Of a DNA stretch of 40,300 bases, positions 17,209 through 25,786 are shown piece after piece. The DNA is from Caldilineaceae bacterium SB0661_bin_32 (GTDB taxonomy: Bacteria > Chloroflexota > Anaerolineae > Caldilineales > Caldilineaceae). The stretch spans positions 1 through 40,300 of the forward strand of contig VXMH01000116.1 in assembly GCA_009841235.1 (NCBI GenBank), read 5' to 3'. Numbering within the stretch: the stretch's first letter is position 1; each line of letters begins with the position of its first letter. Both the position numbers and the translations under genes were made by a program. The notes under the pieces were generated by a model. The model was not told where the DNA came from. It made no database searches and saw only the letters and a list, made by a program, of their open reading frames with translations.

Positions 17209-17221
17209 TGTTCGCAGAACA
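17209..17221. promoter_or_regulatory. Inverted repeat upstream of uvrB, possible SOS operator
   Basis: TGTTC-GCA-GAACA is a perfect five-base inverted repeat with a three-base spacer, 30 bases before the uvrB start. uvrB is LexA-controlled in many bacteria. The Gram-positive LexA box is CGAAC-N4-GTTCG, and this element differs in half-site order and spacing, so the assignment is tentative. An overlapping CGAGC-GCT-GTTCG is a near match with spacing three. Confidence 0.3.
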
Positions 17222-17382
17222 AGCTTACCATATTTCTCAAGGGGATTGGGACATTTCAGGCTGACACTCCGTTTCCAGGCGGCAGGCCGGCCGCGGCGTC
17301 CCAGCATCGTACGAAATTCACATTTTAAGTGTAGGCCTGGCGGCAGACCAAATGGTGTCCCAAGAACGAATTCAAGTGAAAG

Positions 17383-17421
17383 AAGGAGAGCTGTCACGCA
17401 TCGAACTTTTGTTCTCTCCTT
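17383..17421 (-). other. Inverted repeat at the 5' end of the predicted uvrB transcript
   Basis: AAGGAGAG (17383-17390) and CTCTCCTT (17414-17421) are perfect eight-base inverted repeats, and the loop contains a nested GAAC-TTTT-GTTC. The predicted uvrB transcript would start at about 17421 with the AAGGAGAG arm, which also looks like a ribosome site. A nine-codon open frame (17401 down to 17372) follows it. Apart from this, the promoters and the inverted repeat at 17209, the 17180-17529 gap shows no gene. Confidence 0.4.
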
Positions 17422-17427
17422 GAAGTC

Positions 17428-17456
17428 ATTATACATAGATTGGTTGTATCTGTCCA
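17428..17456 (-). promoter_or_regulatory. Promoter upstream of uvrB
   Basis: On the minus strand TGGACA (17451-17456, five of six bases) and a perfect TATAAT (17428-17433) are 17 bases apart. Transcription would begin near 17421 and run through a ~240-base leader to uvrB. The GH3-like gene's promoter begins 37 bases away in the opposite direction. Confidence 0.7.
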
Positions 17457-17492
17457 GCAGGTTCATGCGACGTGAGGGGTAGGAAGTGGTCA

Positions 17493-17521
17493 TTCCGACA
17501 GATGGGTTGATCGTGTATAAT
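17493..17521 (+). promoter_or_regulatory. Promoter of the GH3-like gene, leaderless arrangement
   Basis: A perfect TATAAT at 17516-17521 has a weak -35, TTCCGA (17493-17498), 17 bases upstream. The predicted start near 17528 is only one or two bases before ATG 17530, leaving no room for a ribosome site. Confidence 0.55.
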
Positions 17522-17529
17522 CGGATTTG

Positions 17530-20500
17530 ATGAGAGTATTCCGTTGCCAGCAGCGAAGCCATCGAAAGGGCGCCCGGCGTAGCGGCGGGGCTCGTTCGCG
17601 CGCCTTAGCGCTGGCGGCCGCGCTGCTGGCGGCCGTTATGCTGACAGCTGACTTCGGCGGCGGAATTCCACATGTGAAGTTCGCCGCTGCCCAAGTGGCG
17701 ACTACGCCTTCGCCCGGTTCCCAGGGGTCAGAAACGACTGCGGCAACGGCCACAGAGACTCGTTCGGTCCAACAGCTGCAGGAGTCGTTTCGAGCCACTG
17801 CCACTGCTCGCGCCCGACTGACGCAGACTGCGGAGGCGGAAGCCACCAGCCTGGCGCTCACCCCATCGGTCACGCCAACACCCATACCCACGAGTACGCC
17901 AACACCGTCCCCTACGCCAACCCCTTCACCCACACCTACGCCCGGCCCGGATGAGATATTGGAGGCGCGCATTGATGAGTTGATCGCCGAGATGAGCGTC
18001 GCCGATCGCGTTGGCCAGCTGTTTATTGTTACGTTCCAGGGCAACGATATCGGACCGAGGAGCGACGTCGCCGAGTTGATCCAGGAGTACAGGGTGGGCG
18101 GGGTGGTGATCAGCCCCAGGAATCGCAACTTCAGCAACTACAGCGGTACGACAACGGAGGACGTCGCGCGGCTTACAAATCAGCTGCAGGCAGTGGCCTA
18201 CGGCATCTACCTGGCGCCGTCGGAGGCGTTGAACGTCAAGGACGGCGGTGCGGCCATACCGGGCGTTTTACAATCGGGACTGGAACAGAGATTGCCGCTG
18301 GAGATTCCCCTGCTGATTGGTGTGGATCAGGGGGGTGACGGCATGCCGGGCTCAGTGCTGCGCGCCGGATTCACTGCGATCCCGCCGCAGATGGCGCTCG
18401 GGGCCACCTGGAATCCTGAATTGGTGGAGGAGGTCGGCGCCGTGCACGGTCGCGAAATACGCAGTGTGGGTGTAAATCTACTGCTAGGGCCGGCGCTGGA
18501 CGTGATAGAACAGCCGCGGCCGGACCTGGTGACCGGATTGGGTTTGCACACGTTTGGCGGCGACCCATTCTGGGTGGGTCGAATGGGCCAGGCCTATGTA
18601 ACGGGAATCCACCGGGGGAGCGCCGGTCGCGTTGCTACCGTGGCAGGACATTTTCCCGGTTTGGGCGGTACGGACCGCCGGCCAGACGAGGAGATCGCGA
18701 CGATACAAAAGAGCCTGCAGGAACTGGAGCGAATCGAACTGCCGCCCTTTGCGGCGGTCACTGAGCGGCCGTCCGCGATCCTGCGGATGGATGGGATGAT
18801 GTCCGCCACCGAGGCGTTGATGTCCGGTCATATTCGATTCAGCAGTTTCCAGGGCAGCCGCGAGCGCACGCCGCCGATCAGCCTGGCGCAGGAGTTGGGC
18901 ATACTCCTGGATCTGGACGAGTTTGCTCCCTGGCGTGCGGAGGGCGGTCTCCTGATGAGCGACGCGCTGGGCGTAATGGCCGTGCGCCGATACTACGACC
19001 CGCCATTGCAGGATTTCCCGCGGCGGCGCATCGCACTAGACGCATTTACGGCCGGCAACGACCTTCTCTATCTGGCGGATTTCTCTCTGACCGACAGCTG
19101 GCTGGATGAGAGAGCCAACATCAAAGAGACGATAATCTTTTTCCGCGAGCGGTATACGAACGATGCCGAATTCGCCGCGCGCGTGGATGCCTCGCTACGA
19201 CGGATTTTGCGCTTGAAAGTGCGGCTGTATGACCCAGTGTTTGCGGATGGCGCTGCGGCGACCGATCTGAAGTCCGTTGACGAACCGATTAAAATCGATT
19301 TGGCGGATGTGGTGGTGGGGCCGGCCGACCTGGAGATGGGGTTCAGTAGCGAACATCGGAGAGAGGCACAGATGTTGCTGGACCAGGTCGCCAGTGAGGC
19401 GCTGACGATCTTCTTTCCCGACTCCCCGGGGTTGACCGACCCGCTGCCGGCGCCGCCGGGCGGAGACGAGGATGTATTGATCTTCACAGATAGCCGCATT
19501 TTGCATGAGTGTGACGACTGCCAGGCTGATCCCGCAGTGGAGCCAACTGCATTGGAAGAGATCATGTTAAGGCTCTACGGGCCGGAGGCGACCAACCAAT
19601 TGCGGAGAGAGCGGATTGGCAGCCGTACCTTTGCCGAATTGAACTCTCTGCTAAACGGCACGGCCGACTCTGCGGTGGCAGAGGCATTGGAGGAGGAGAT
19701 CCTGAACGCCGACTGGCTGATCTTTGCCATGCTGGACGTAGATGTAGCGAACTACGACAGCAGCGACGCGGTCAAACGGTTTCTGCGTCAGCGCAGTGAC
19801 AGGCTGCCAGGGAGCAAGCTGGTGGTGCTTGCGCTCAACGAACCGTACTTCTTCGATTCAACCGAGATCGGCAAGATGACCGCTTTCCTCGGCGTCTACT
19901 CGAAGACCCAACCGTTTTTGGAAGCGGCCGTGCGCGCACTGTTCCGGGCGCAGACGGTCACCGGCGCGCCTCCGGTCAGCGTGCCCGGCACGCGCTTCAG
20001 CAACCTGGTCGAGCGGCTGGAGCCGGACCCGGACCAGCGGATTGACCTGACTGTCCTGAACGAGGGCATCGTAATAGAACAGGCGGAGGATGACGAGTTG
20101 GAGCTTATCCAGACCGACCTGAAGCTGGGTGACAGCCTGGAGCTGCAGGCCGGTCCGATTCTGGATCGCAACGGGAACACGGTCCCTGATGGAACGCCGG
20201 TGAACTTCCGGCTGATCTATGAGGGCGAGGAGCTTGCAATCCAGTCAAATCCTGTCCCCACCCGGGGCGGGCTCGCACGCAAATCGGTGATTTTGGAGAG
20301 AACGGGCACACTCCTGATCGCTGTCAACAGTGTCGAGGCAAACTCCAGCAAGGAGTTCCGAGCGCGCATCCCTGACCCGGATGTAGCATCCGACAGAACT
20401 CAGATTGAGGTCACGAATCCTGAGCGGGCAGCCACACCGGCGCCTACGCAGGCGGCGCCGGCGACCGCCGTGCCCACGACGGATGCGGTTGCTACACCTA

Positions 20501-20805
20501 ACACGGAGGTTGAGCTGGAGGCGGTTGAGGTCGATATCGCTTCGCTGACGATTGCAATGGTCACACAACTGGTCGTGCTGGCGTTGTTGCTGGTTGTGCT
20601 GGTACAGGTGATGCCGCGCCAGCTGCTTGTTCAGCGATTGCTGTGGGCTATGCTCGTGGGCTGGGGCGCGTATATTCTATACGGTGTCGATGTCATTCCC
20701 GGCGGCGTCTGGATCCAGGTCAATCTCGCCCCCTGGGACAGCGTTCCGATTGTTGTAATCGGCATGCTGATCCCGCTGGTCTGGCTGCAGTTTCGGTCGG
20801 AGTAG
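17530..20805 (+). CDS. Large exported GH3-like protein (NagZ-related) with C-terminal membrane helices
   Basis: This 1091-residue protein has a basic N-terminus and a signal/anchor helix at ~24-42. A Thr/Ser/Pro linker with TPTP repeats follows at ~116-140. A glycoside hydrolase family 3 domain (~140-570) begins IDELIAEMSVADRVGQLF. Two or three membrane helices close the protein at ~1000-1091. The presumed nucleophile is present as Asp478 in LLMSDALGV. The loop that in NagZ reads KHFPGHG...D-S-H is GHFPGLGGTDRR here (373-384): the Lys is Gly and the acid/base His is Arg. Hydrolysis of beta-N-acetylhexosaminides is therefore uncertain, and a binding or altered role is possible. The region from ~600 to ~990 is unassigned. 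The gene is convergent with the ABC operon. Confidence 0.85.
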   Translation: MRVFRCQQRSHRKGARRSGGARSRALALAAALLAAVMLTADFGGGIPHVKFAAAQVATTPSPGSQGSETTAATATETRSVQQLQESFRATATARARLTQTAEAEATSLALTPSVTPTPIPTSTPTPSPTPTPSPTPTPGPDEILEARIDELIAEMSVADRVGQLFIVTFQGNDIGPRSDVAELIQEYRVGGVVISPRNRNFSNYSGTTTEDVARLTNQLQAVAYGIYLAPSEALNVKDGGAAIPGVLQSGLEQRLPLEIPLLIGVDQGGDGMPGSVLRAGFTAIPPQMALGATWNPELVEEVGAVHGREIRSVGVNLLLGPALDVIEQPRPDLVTGLGLHTFGGDPFWVGRMGQAYVTGIHRGSAGRVATVAGHFPGLGGTDRRPDEEIATIQKSLQELERIELPPFAAVTERPSAILRMDGMMSATEALMSGHIRFSSFQGSRERTPPISLAQELGILLDLDEFAPWRAEGGLLMSDALGVMAVRRYYDPPLQDFPRRRIALDAFTAGNDLLYLADFSLTDSWLDERANIKETIIFFRERYTNDAEFAARVDASLRRILRLKVRLYDPVFADGAAATDLKSVDEPIKIDLADVVVGPADLEMGFSSEHRREAQMLLDQVASEALTIFFPDSPGLTDPLPAPPGGDEDVLIFTDSRILHECDDCQADPAVEPTALEEIMLRLYGPEATNQLRRERIGSRTFAELNSLLNGTADSAVAEALEEEILNADWLIFAMLDVDVANYDSSDAVKRFLRQRSDRLPGSKLVVLALNEPYFFDSTEIGKMTAFLGVYSKTQPFLEAAVRALFRAQTVTGAPPVSVPGTRFSNLVERLEPDPDQRIDLTVLNEGIVIEQAEDDELELIQTDLKLGDSLELQAGPILDRNGNTVPDGTPVNFRLIYEGEELAIQSNPVPTRGGLARKSVILERTGTLLIAVNSVEANSSKEFRARIPDPDVASDRTQIEVTNPERAATPAPTQAAPATAVPTTDAVATPNTEVELEAVEVDIASLTIAMVTQLVVLALLLVVLVQVMPRQLLVQRLLWAMLVGWGAYILYGVDVIPGGVWIQVNLAPWDSVPIVVIGMLIPLVWLQFRSE

Positions 20806-20870
20806 GGGCAATGGCACAGGCGAGAACAGGTTGAGAGCCGCCCTCATTCCATGCGATTCATTGTCGCGCC

Positions 20871-22862
20871 TCAGGTAACGGGCCTCGCAGGGAGAGTTGC
20901 TACACTGGTGGGCCCGCTTCCGTTCGGCTGCACTGGAAGATCTTCCTGGCGGCGGAACTGGTTCATATAGAGTTCGTAGTAGAAGCCCCGCTGGGCCAGC
21001 AGCTCTTCGTGTGTGCCCCGTTCGATAATTTCTCCGTCATGCAACACCAACACCTGGTCGGCGCTGCGGATCGTACTGAGGCGGTGCGCGATCACGAAGC
21101 TGGTGCGTCCTTTGAGCAGGTCGTTGAGCGCGGCCTGAATTCTCTGCTCGGTGCGGGTGTCGACGCTGCTGGTGGCTTCGTCCAGAATGAGGATGCGCGG
21201 GTCGGCCAGTGCGGCGCGGGCGATGGCCAGCAGTTGCCGTTGCCCCTGGCTGAGTCCGGCGCCGCGTTCGCCGAGGACGGTCTCATAACCGTCGGGCAGC
21301 CGCTCGATGAAGTCGTGCGCCTGGGCCAGTTTTGCGGCGGCGATGACCTCCTCGTCTGAAGCGTCCGAGCGGCTGAAGCGGATATTGTCCATCACCGAAC
21401 TGCTGAACAGGTAGGTATCCTGGAGGACGATGCCGATCTGCTCGCGCAGGCTGTGCAGCTGTACGTCGCGCACGTCGACACCGTCGATGCGCACGGATCC
21501 GCCGGTTACATCCCAAAAGCGGGGAAGCAGGTTGATAATGGTCGTCTTGCCAGCGCCGGTAGGCCCAACGATTGCCACAGTCTCACCGGGATGGGCGCTC
21601 AGATTGATTCCTTTGAGGACAGGCTCGCCGGGTACGTATTCGGCCTCGACGTTTTCGAGGGAGACGTTGCCTACGATAGGGGGCATTGGCCGGGCGTGGA
21701 TTTTCTCCTGCACTTCCGGGACCTCGTCCATCAGTTCAAAGATGCGCTCCACGCCGGCGATGGCGCTCTGGATATTGGTCCACATGACGCTGATCTGGGA
21801 GATGGGCATGTTAAAGCGCTGCGCAAAGCCCAAGAAGGTGACGATCAGGCCGAGGGAGATGGCCGAACCTGCCAGTGTCTGGCCGCGCAGAAGCAGTACG
21901 CCGCCGACGCCAACGACGACAGCGATGCCGAGGAATCCGAGCGCTTCCAACGTCGGCGCCAGGGCGGAGGTATAGGCAACGGCCTTGATATTGGCGTCGC
22001 GGTTGACGGCATTGCTTTGCCGGAACTGCTCGATATTGGTCTCCTCGCGGCTGAAGGCCTGGACCTCGCGCACGCCGGAGATGCCCTCTTCCAACTCTGC
22101 GTTGACGTCGCCGATGCTCTGGCGGGTGACGCGAAAGGCTTTGCGCGCCTGGTTGCTGAACCACAGAGTCGCCAAGCCCATGAGGGGTACAACGCTCAGG
22201 CTGATGAGCGCGTAGGCCCAATTCATAACGACCATCTGCCAGACGATCCAGAGGATCAGCAACACGCTGCTCAGTACCTGCACCAGGGCAAAGCTGACGA
22301 CCTGCTGGATCGTGTCTGAGTCGTTGGTGATGCGGCTCATCAGATCGCCGGTCTCGTTGCGGCCGTAGAAGCCGAGAGAAAGGCGATGGAGATGGTTAAA
22401 CAGGCGCACGCGCAGGCGGCGCAGAACGTGGTGGCCGGTCCAGCTCATGCTGAAGAACATGAGGCCGCCGGTGACCGACCCGACCAGATAGTAGGCGGTT
22501 ATAATCAGAGTAATGTTGAGCAGGCCGCGCAACAGGTCATTGCGGCTGGGGTCCCCCATGGCGACTTCCGGGGCATACCAGCAGTTGGCCTGGCTGTCGG
22601 TTTCCGCCTGCAGATCGGTCGCTGCCGGCAGTTGAAGACCAGTGCCTTCTTCGCCGAAGGCCGCCGGGGCGAGAAAGCAGTCCACTGCCTGGCCGATCAG
22701 CACCGGGCCAATCACCTGGGTATAGGCGTTGACCGCCATCAGTACGGCGACGAGGGTCAGAGCCAACCAGAAGGGACGAAAGTATCTGCTGAAACGGGAC
22801 AGGGTGGCGCCAACGCTCTTCGGCTTCAGCGTTTCCTGCCGTAACATGCGGTCACCGAACAT
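20871..22862 (-). CDS. ABC exporter half-transporter, TM288-like subunit
   Basis: This 663-residue protein has a six-helix membrane domain (residues ~30-350) and a nucleotide-binding domain with Walker A GPTGAGKTT (~432-440). The ABC signature LSQGQ (~536) deviates from LSGGQ. Walker B ILILDEATSSVD (~556-567) has the catalytic Glu. A ~60-residue extracellular insertion lies between helices one and two. A degenerate signature with an intact Walker B is what heterodimeric exporters such as TM287/288 or BmrCD show in one subunit, so this should pair with the product of the preceding gene. It probably exports drugs or lipids; the substrate is unknown. AGGAG lies eight or nine bases before ATG 22862, 54 bases after the partner gene. 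Confidence 0.94.
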   Translation of the reverse strand: MFGDRMLRQETLKPKSVGATLSRFSRYFRPFWLALTLVAVLMAVNAYTQVIGPVLIGQAVDCFLAPAAFGEEGTGLQLPAATDLQAETDSQANCWYAPEVAMGDPSRNDLLRGLLNITLIITAYYLVGSVTGGLMFFSMSWTGHHVLRRLRVRLFNHLHRLSLGFYGRNETGDLMSRITNDSDTIQQVVSFALVQVLSSVLLILWIVWQMVVMNWAYALISLSVVPLMGLATLWFSNQARKAFRVTRQSIGDVNAELEEGISGVREVQAFSREETNIEQFRQSNAVNRDANIKAVAYTSALAPTLEALGFLGIAVVVGVGGVLLLRGQTLAGSAISLGLIVTFLGFAQRFNMPISQISVMWTNIQSAIAGVERIFELMDEVPEVQEKIHARPMPPIVGNVSLENVEAEYVPGEPVLKGINLSAHPGETVAIVGPTGAGKTTIINLLPRFWDVTGGSVRIDGVDVRDVQLHSLREQIGIVLQDTYLFSSSVMDNIRFSRSDASDEEVIAAAKLAQAHDFIERLPDGYETVLGERGAGLSQGQRQLLAIARAALADPRILILDEATSSVDTRTEQRIQAALNDLLKGRTSFVIAHRLSTIRSADQVLVLHDGEIIERGTHEELLAQRGFYYELYMNQFRRQEDLPVQPNGSGPTSVATLPARPVT

Positions 22863-22916
22863 CGGGCACGCTCCTGGGAGAGATAGTGCGTAACATGGTC
22901 TGTTGCTGCCGACGCG

Positions 22917-24857
22917 CTATGCTTCAGCGGCCAGCGGCGCTTCCTCCTCAACCGCCGCGTCTTCCACCAACTGGCTGTGGTAGATGTCGGTGTAGATCGC
23001 GCTGGTCCGCATCAGTTCTTCGTGGTTGCCGCGATCTACGATGCGGCCCCGATCCAGGACGAGGATCTGATCGGCGTTGACGACGGTGCTGATGCGCTGG
23101 GCAATAACAAAGCTGGTGCGTCCCACCATAAGCCGGTCCAGCGCATTCTGGATGAGCACCTCGGTGGCGACATCGACGCTGCTGGTGGAGTCGTCGAGGA
23201 TGAGGATGCGCGGGTCGGTCAGGAGGGCGCGGGCGATGGCGACGCGCTGCTTCTGGCCGCCGGAAAGGGTTGTTCCGCGCTCGCCGACAGCGGTCTGATA
23301 GCCGTCGGGGAAGCTAACGATAAAGTCGTGCGCGGCGGCGGCCGCGGCGGCGGCATGGACCTCGGCGTCGGTGGCGTCGGGGCGGCCAAAGGCGATATTG
23401 TCGCGAATCGTTCCGGTAAAGAGATTGGTCTCCTGCAGCACGATGCCGATCTGACGTCTCATGCTATCCAGCGTGACGTCGCGCACGTCCCAGTCATCGA
23501 GCAGAACCTGCCCCTCACTCACGTCGTAGAAGCGGGGGATGAGGTTGATGATGGTCGTCTTGCCGCTGCCGGTTCCGCCCAGGAGAGCGACGGTTTCGCC
23601 AGGCTGTGCCTCAAAGGAGACGCTCTGGAGGACGGGATCGGTGCTGTTGAAATAGCGGAATGATACGTCGGTAAAACGAACGCGTCCCTGCACCTGCGGC
23701 ATAGGCTGCGCGCCGGGTTTGTCGGTGACTTCGTTCTCGGCGTCGAGGATTTCGAAGATACGTTTGGCGCTGGCGCTGGCCTGGCTCATCTGGGCGACGA
23801 TGAAGCCGAGTTGGCCAACCGGGAAGAAGACATAGATCAGATAGAGGCTGAACTTTTGCCACTCACCCAGCGTGAGCGTATCGAAGAGGATCTGCCTCCC
23901 GCCGAAGTAGACGACAGCGGCCTGACCCAGGTTGGAGATCAGAAAGATGAAGGGGAAGAGAAAACTGAATATTTTAGAGACGCGAATGTGCTGATCCATG
24001 AGCCGCTGGGCTGCGTTGTCGAACCTGTCCTGCTCCTCTCTTTCGCGCACGAAGGCCTTAACGACGCGGATACCGGCCAGGTTTTCCTGAAGGATCTCAT
24101 TGAGCGTTGAAAGCCGGCGCTGGATCTCGCCGAATAGCGACTGGGCAACGGAGCCGAAGACCATGAAGAGGACGAGCGCAACGGGCAGCACAGGAAGGAT
24201 GATCAATGTGAGCGACAGGTTGGTGAAGGCCAATACTGCCAGCGAACCGATGAGCAGGACGATCGATTGCACGGCCAGCAACATCCCCTGGCCGATAAAC
24301 ATCCTCAGCTTTTCGACGTCGTCGGTGGCGCGGATCATCAGCTGGCCGGTCCGATTGCGGTCATGGTAGCTGAAAGAGAGCCGCTGGATTTTCTCAAACA
24401 GTTCGTTGCGAAAATCGAAGGCCAGATCCTGGCTCACCTTCTGGGCCAGGAAGGCCTGTGCGAAGGCGAAGAGGCCGCGTGCCAGCGAAAAGACAACGAT
24501 AAATACCATCGCCCAGTAGATGGGCCCTTCGGCACTGACAGCACGTTCTGTCAGCTGGTCGACCGAGACCGGCAACTGCTCAAGCGCGGCAGCCCGCTCG
24601 GCCTCCGGCAGAGCCAGAATCTGACGGGCGAACACGCTGTCGGTTACGGCGTCAAGGACGTTTTGCACCAGTTGAGGGACGATAAGCTGCGCCACGATGC
24701 TGATGAACAGCGAGGCATAGGCCAGCGTAGTGACGAGCCTGTAGCGGCCCAGATAGCGGATTGAGCGGGCCAGGTCTTTCATGCTGCCGCCGCCTTCGGG
24801 CGGACCACCCGACCCGCCGGGGCCGCCAGGTCTACCGAATGGTCTTCGTTGGTTCAC
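22917..24857 (-). CDS. ABC exporter half-transporter, TM287-like subunit
   Basis: This 646-residue protein has a Gly/Pro-rich N-terminal segment, six membrane helices (~40-350) and a nucleotide-binding domain. Walker A is GGTGSGKTT (~427), the signature is a canonical LSGGQ (~529), and Walker B is ILILDDSTSSVD (~553), in which the catalytic Glu is Asp. This degenerate site complements the other subunit's LSQGQ, so the dimer would have one consensus and one impaired ATP site, as known for TM287/288. GTG 24857 was chosen because AAGGAG lies six bases upstream. An ATG 20 codons earlier lacks support. The gene follows marR by about 115 bases on the same strand, suggesting MarR-controlled efflux. 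Confidence 0.94.
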   Translation of the reverse strand: MNQRRPFGRPGGPGGSGGPPEGGGSMKDLARSIRYLGRYRLVTTLAYASLFISIVAQLIVPQLVQNVLDAVTDSVFARQILALPEAERAAALEQLPVSVDQLTERAVSAEGPIYWAMVFIVVFSLARGLFAFAQAFLAQKVSQDLAFDFRNELFEKIQRLSFSYHDRNRTGQLMIRATDDVEKLRMFIGQGMLLAVQSIVLLIGSLAVLAFTNLSLTLIILPVLPVALVLFMVFGSVAQSLFGEIQRRLSTLNEILQENLAGIRVVKAFVREREEQDRFDNAAQRLMDQHIRVSKIFSFLFPFIFLISNLGQAAVVYFGGRQILFDTLTLGEWQKFSLYLIYVFFPVGQLGFIVAQMSQASASAKRIFEILDAENEVTDKPGAQPMPQVQGRVRFTDVSFRYFNSTDPVLQSVSFEAQPGETVALLGGTGSGKTTIINLIPRFYDVSEGQVLLDDWDVRDVTLDSMRRQIGIVLQETNLFTGTIRDNIAFGRPDATDAEVHAAAAAAAAHDFIVSFPDGYQTAVGERGTTLSGGQKQRVAIARALLTDPRILILDDSTSSVDVATEVLIQNALDRLMVGRTSFVIAQRISTVVNADQILVLDRGRIVDRGNHEELMRTSAIYTDIYHSQLVEDAAVEEEAPLAAEA

Positions 24858-24972
24858 ATGCCACTCCTTAGGGAGAGGATCTGGGTGTAACAGGTCGATG
24901 AAGGTCGACCTTGCCATTGCCGCTCGGTTGGCCGCGGTCCTTTGCCGACGATGAGCAAAGGGCGGGCGGCGA

Positions 24973-25536
24973 CTACAAACCGATGCTGTCTTCCCGTTTC
25001 CGCTGCAATGATTCTATCAGCTTTGCCAGTAACCCCTGCAACATCTCGCACTCTTCGGGCGAGAGTTGCGCGATCAATTCGTTGAGAAATTCGAGATGCA
25101 GGGGGGTGGACGAGCGGATCAGGCTCCTGCTGTCGGTCGTCAGCCGGATGCGGAACGCCCGCAGGTCGTTCGGGTCCAGATGGCGTTCGATGAGGCGCAG
25201 TTCTTCCAAGACGCGCAGGTGGGCGCTGATCGTGTTCTTGCTCAAACGCTGACTGTATGCCAGATCGGTGGGCATCAGAGCGGCCTGACCGTTGCGTTCT
25301 GCCAGGTAGAGGCGGATCAGGATATGCCATTGGGGCAGAGAGATTTCCTCATCCCGCATCCGTTCGCCCAGAATGCGATCATACGCTCCCGCGCACATCT
25401 TGATCAGCCGCAGAATTTCCATACCGTGAACATGGTCCACGCCGGATTCGGCCAGAAGCTGACGGAAGCCGATCTGCTCGTCTGCCGCGCCCGAACACTG
25501 TGGATTGGGATGGACTGAAGGGCTGACTTTTGTCAT
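24973..25536 (-). CDS. MarR family transcriptional regulator
   Basis: This 187-residue protein has the MarR winged-helix fold: a long first helix (MEILRLIKMCAGAYDRI), a helix-turn-helix in residues ~85-125 (TDLAYSQRLSKNTISAHLRVLEE) and a wing with LIERHLDPNDLRAFRIRLT. The C-terminal dimer helices end in LAKLIESLQRKRE. MarR proteins usually repress neighbouring efflux genes and release DNA on binding a small molecule, so control of the two ABC genes downstream is the natural inference. The start at ATG 25536 coincides with the predicted transcription start of a near-consensus promoter, so the mRNA is probably leaderless. No ribosome site is present. Confidence 0.92.
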   Translation of the reverse strand: MTKVSPSVHPNPQCSGAADEQIGFRQLLAESGVDHVHGMEILRLIKMCAGAYDRILGERMRDEEISLPQWHILIRLYLAERNGQAALMPTDLAYSQRLSKNTISAHLRVLEELRLIERHLDPNDLRAFRIRLTTDSRSLIRSSTPLHLEFLNELIAQLSPEECEMLQGLLAKLIESLQRKREDSIGL

Positions 25537-25543
25537 AAGCGGA

Positions 25544-25572
25544 ATTATACGATAACGAACTAAAACTGGCAA
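25544..25572 (-). promoter_or_regulatory. Near-consensus promoter of marR, leaderless
   Basis: On the minus strand TTGCCA (25567-25572, five of six bases) and a perfect TATAAT (25544-25549) are exactly 17 bases apart. A start seven or eight bases after the -10 falls on 25536-25537, the first base of the marR ATG. Confidence 0.75.
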
Positions 25573-25606
25573 GTTTTCGGGCCTGTCGACGCACGGAAGG
25601 GGCCCG

Positions 25607-25624
25607 GTCGCCGCTAGCGGCGAC
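25607..25624. promoter_or_regulatory. Perfect 18-base palindrome between marR and fabF
   Basis: GTCGCCGCTAGCGGCGAC is a perfect palindrome between the divergent marR and fabF promoters, about 35 bases upstream of the marR -35 box. Its size suits a dimeric repressor such as MarR. As RNA it could form a seven-pair hairpin with a CTAG loop, but no T tract follows directly, so an operator is the favoured reading. Confidence 0.45.
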
Positions 25625-25657
25625 TCTTTAGCCCCCGAAGGAGGGGAAACGCAACGA

Positions 25658-25685
25658 TTGACCAGTCTTTGTGTTATAGTAGAGT
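25658..25685 (+). promoter_or_regulatory. Candidate fabF-fabH promoter
   Basis: TTGACC (25658-25663, five of six bases) and TAGAGT (25680-25685, four of six) are 16 bases apart. An overlapping TATAGT at 25675-25680 is a better -10 but lacks a -35 at proper spacing. Transcription would start near 25692, leaving a ~95-base leader before fabF. Confidence 0.35.
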
Positions 25686-25786
25686 GTACGGATAGACTCG
25701 AATTTTTCTACAGTTAGGTGGGCTGACGACGGGGGCAAGTGATCGCTATTCGCCCTCGTCGGGATGTTCACATGGAATAAACGCGC

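Noticed and set aside
17872..17945. Repetitive ACGCC/ACACC sequence as a non-coding repeat
   Set aside because: It is in frame within the GH3-like gene and codes a Thr/Pro linker, so it is part of the protein.
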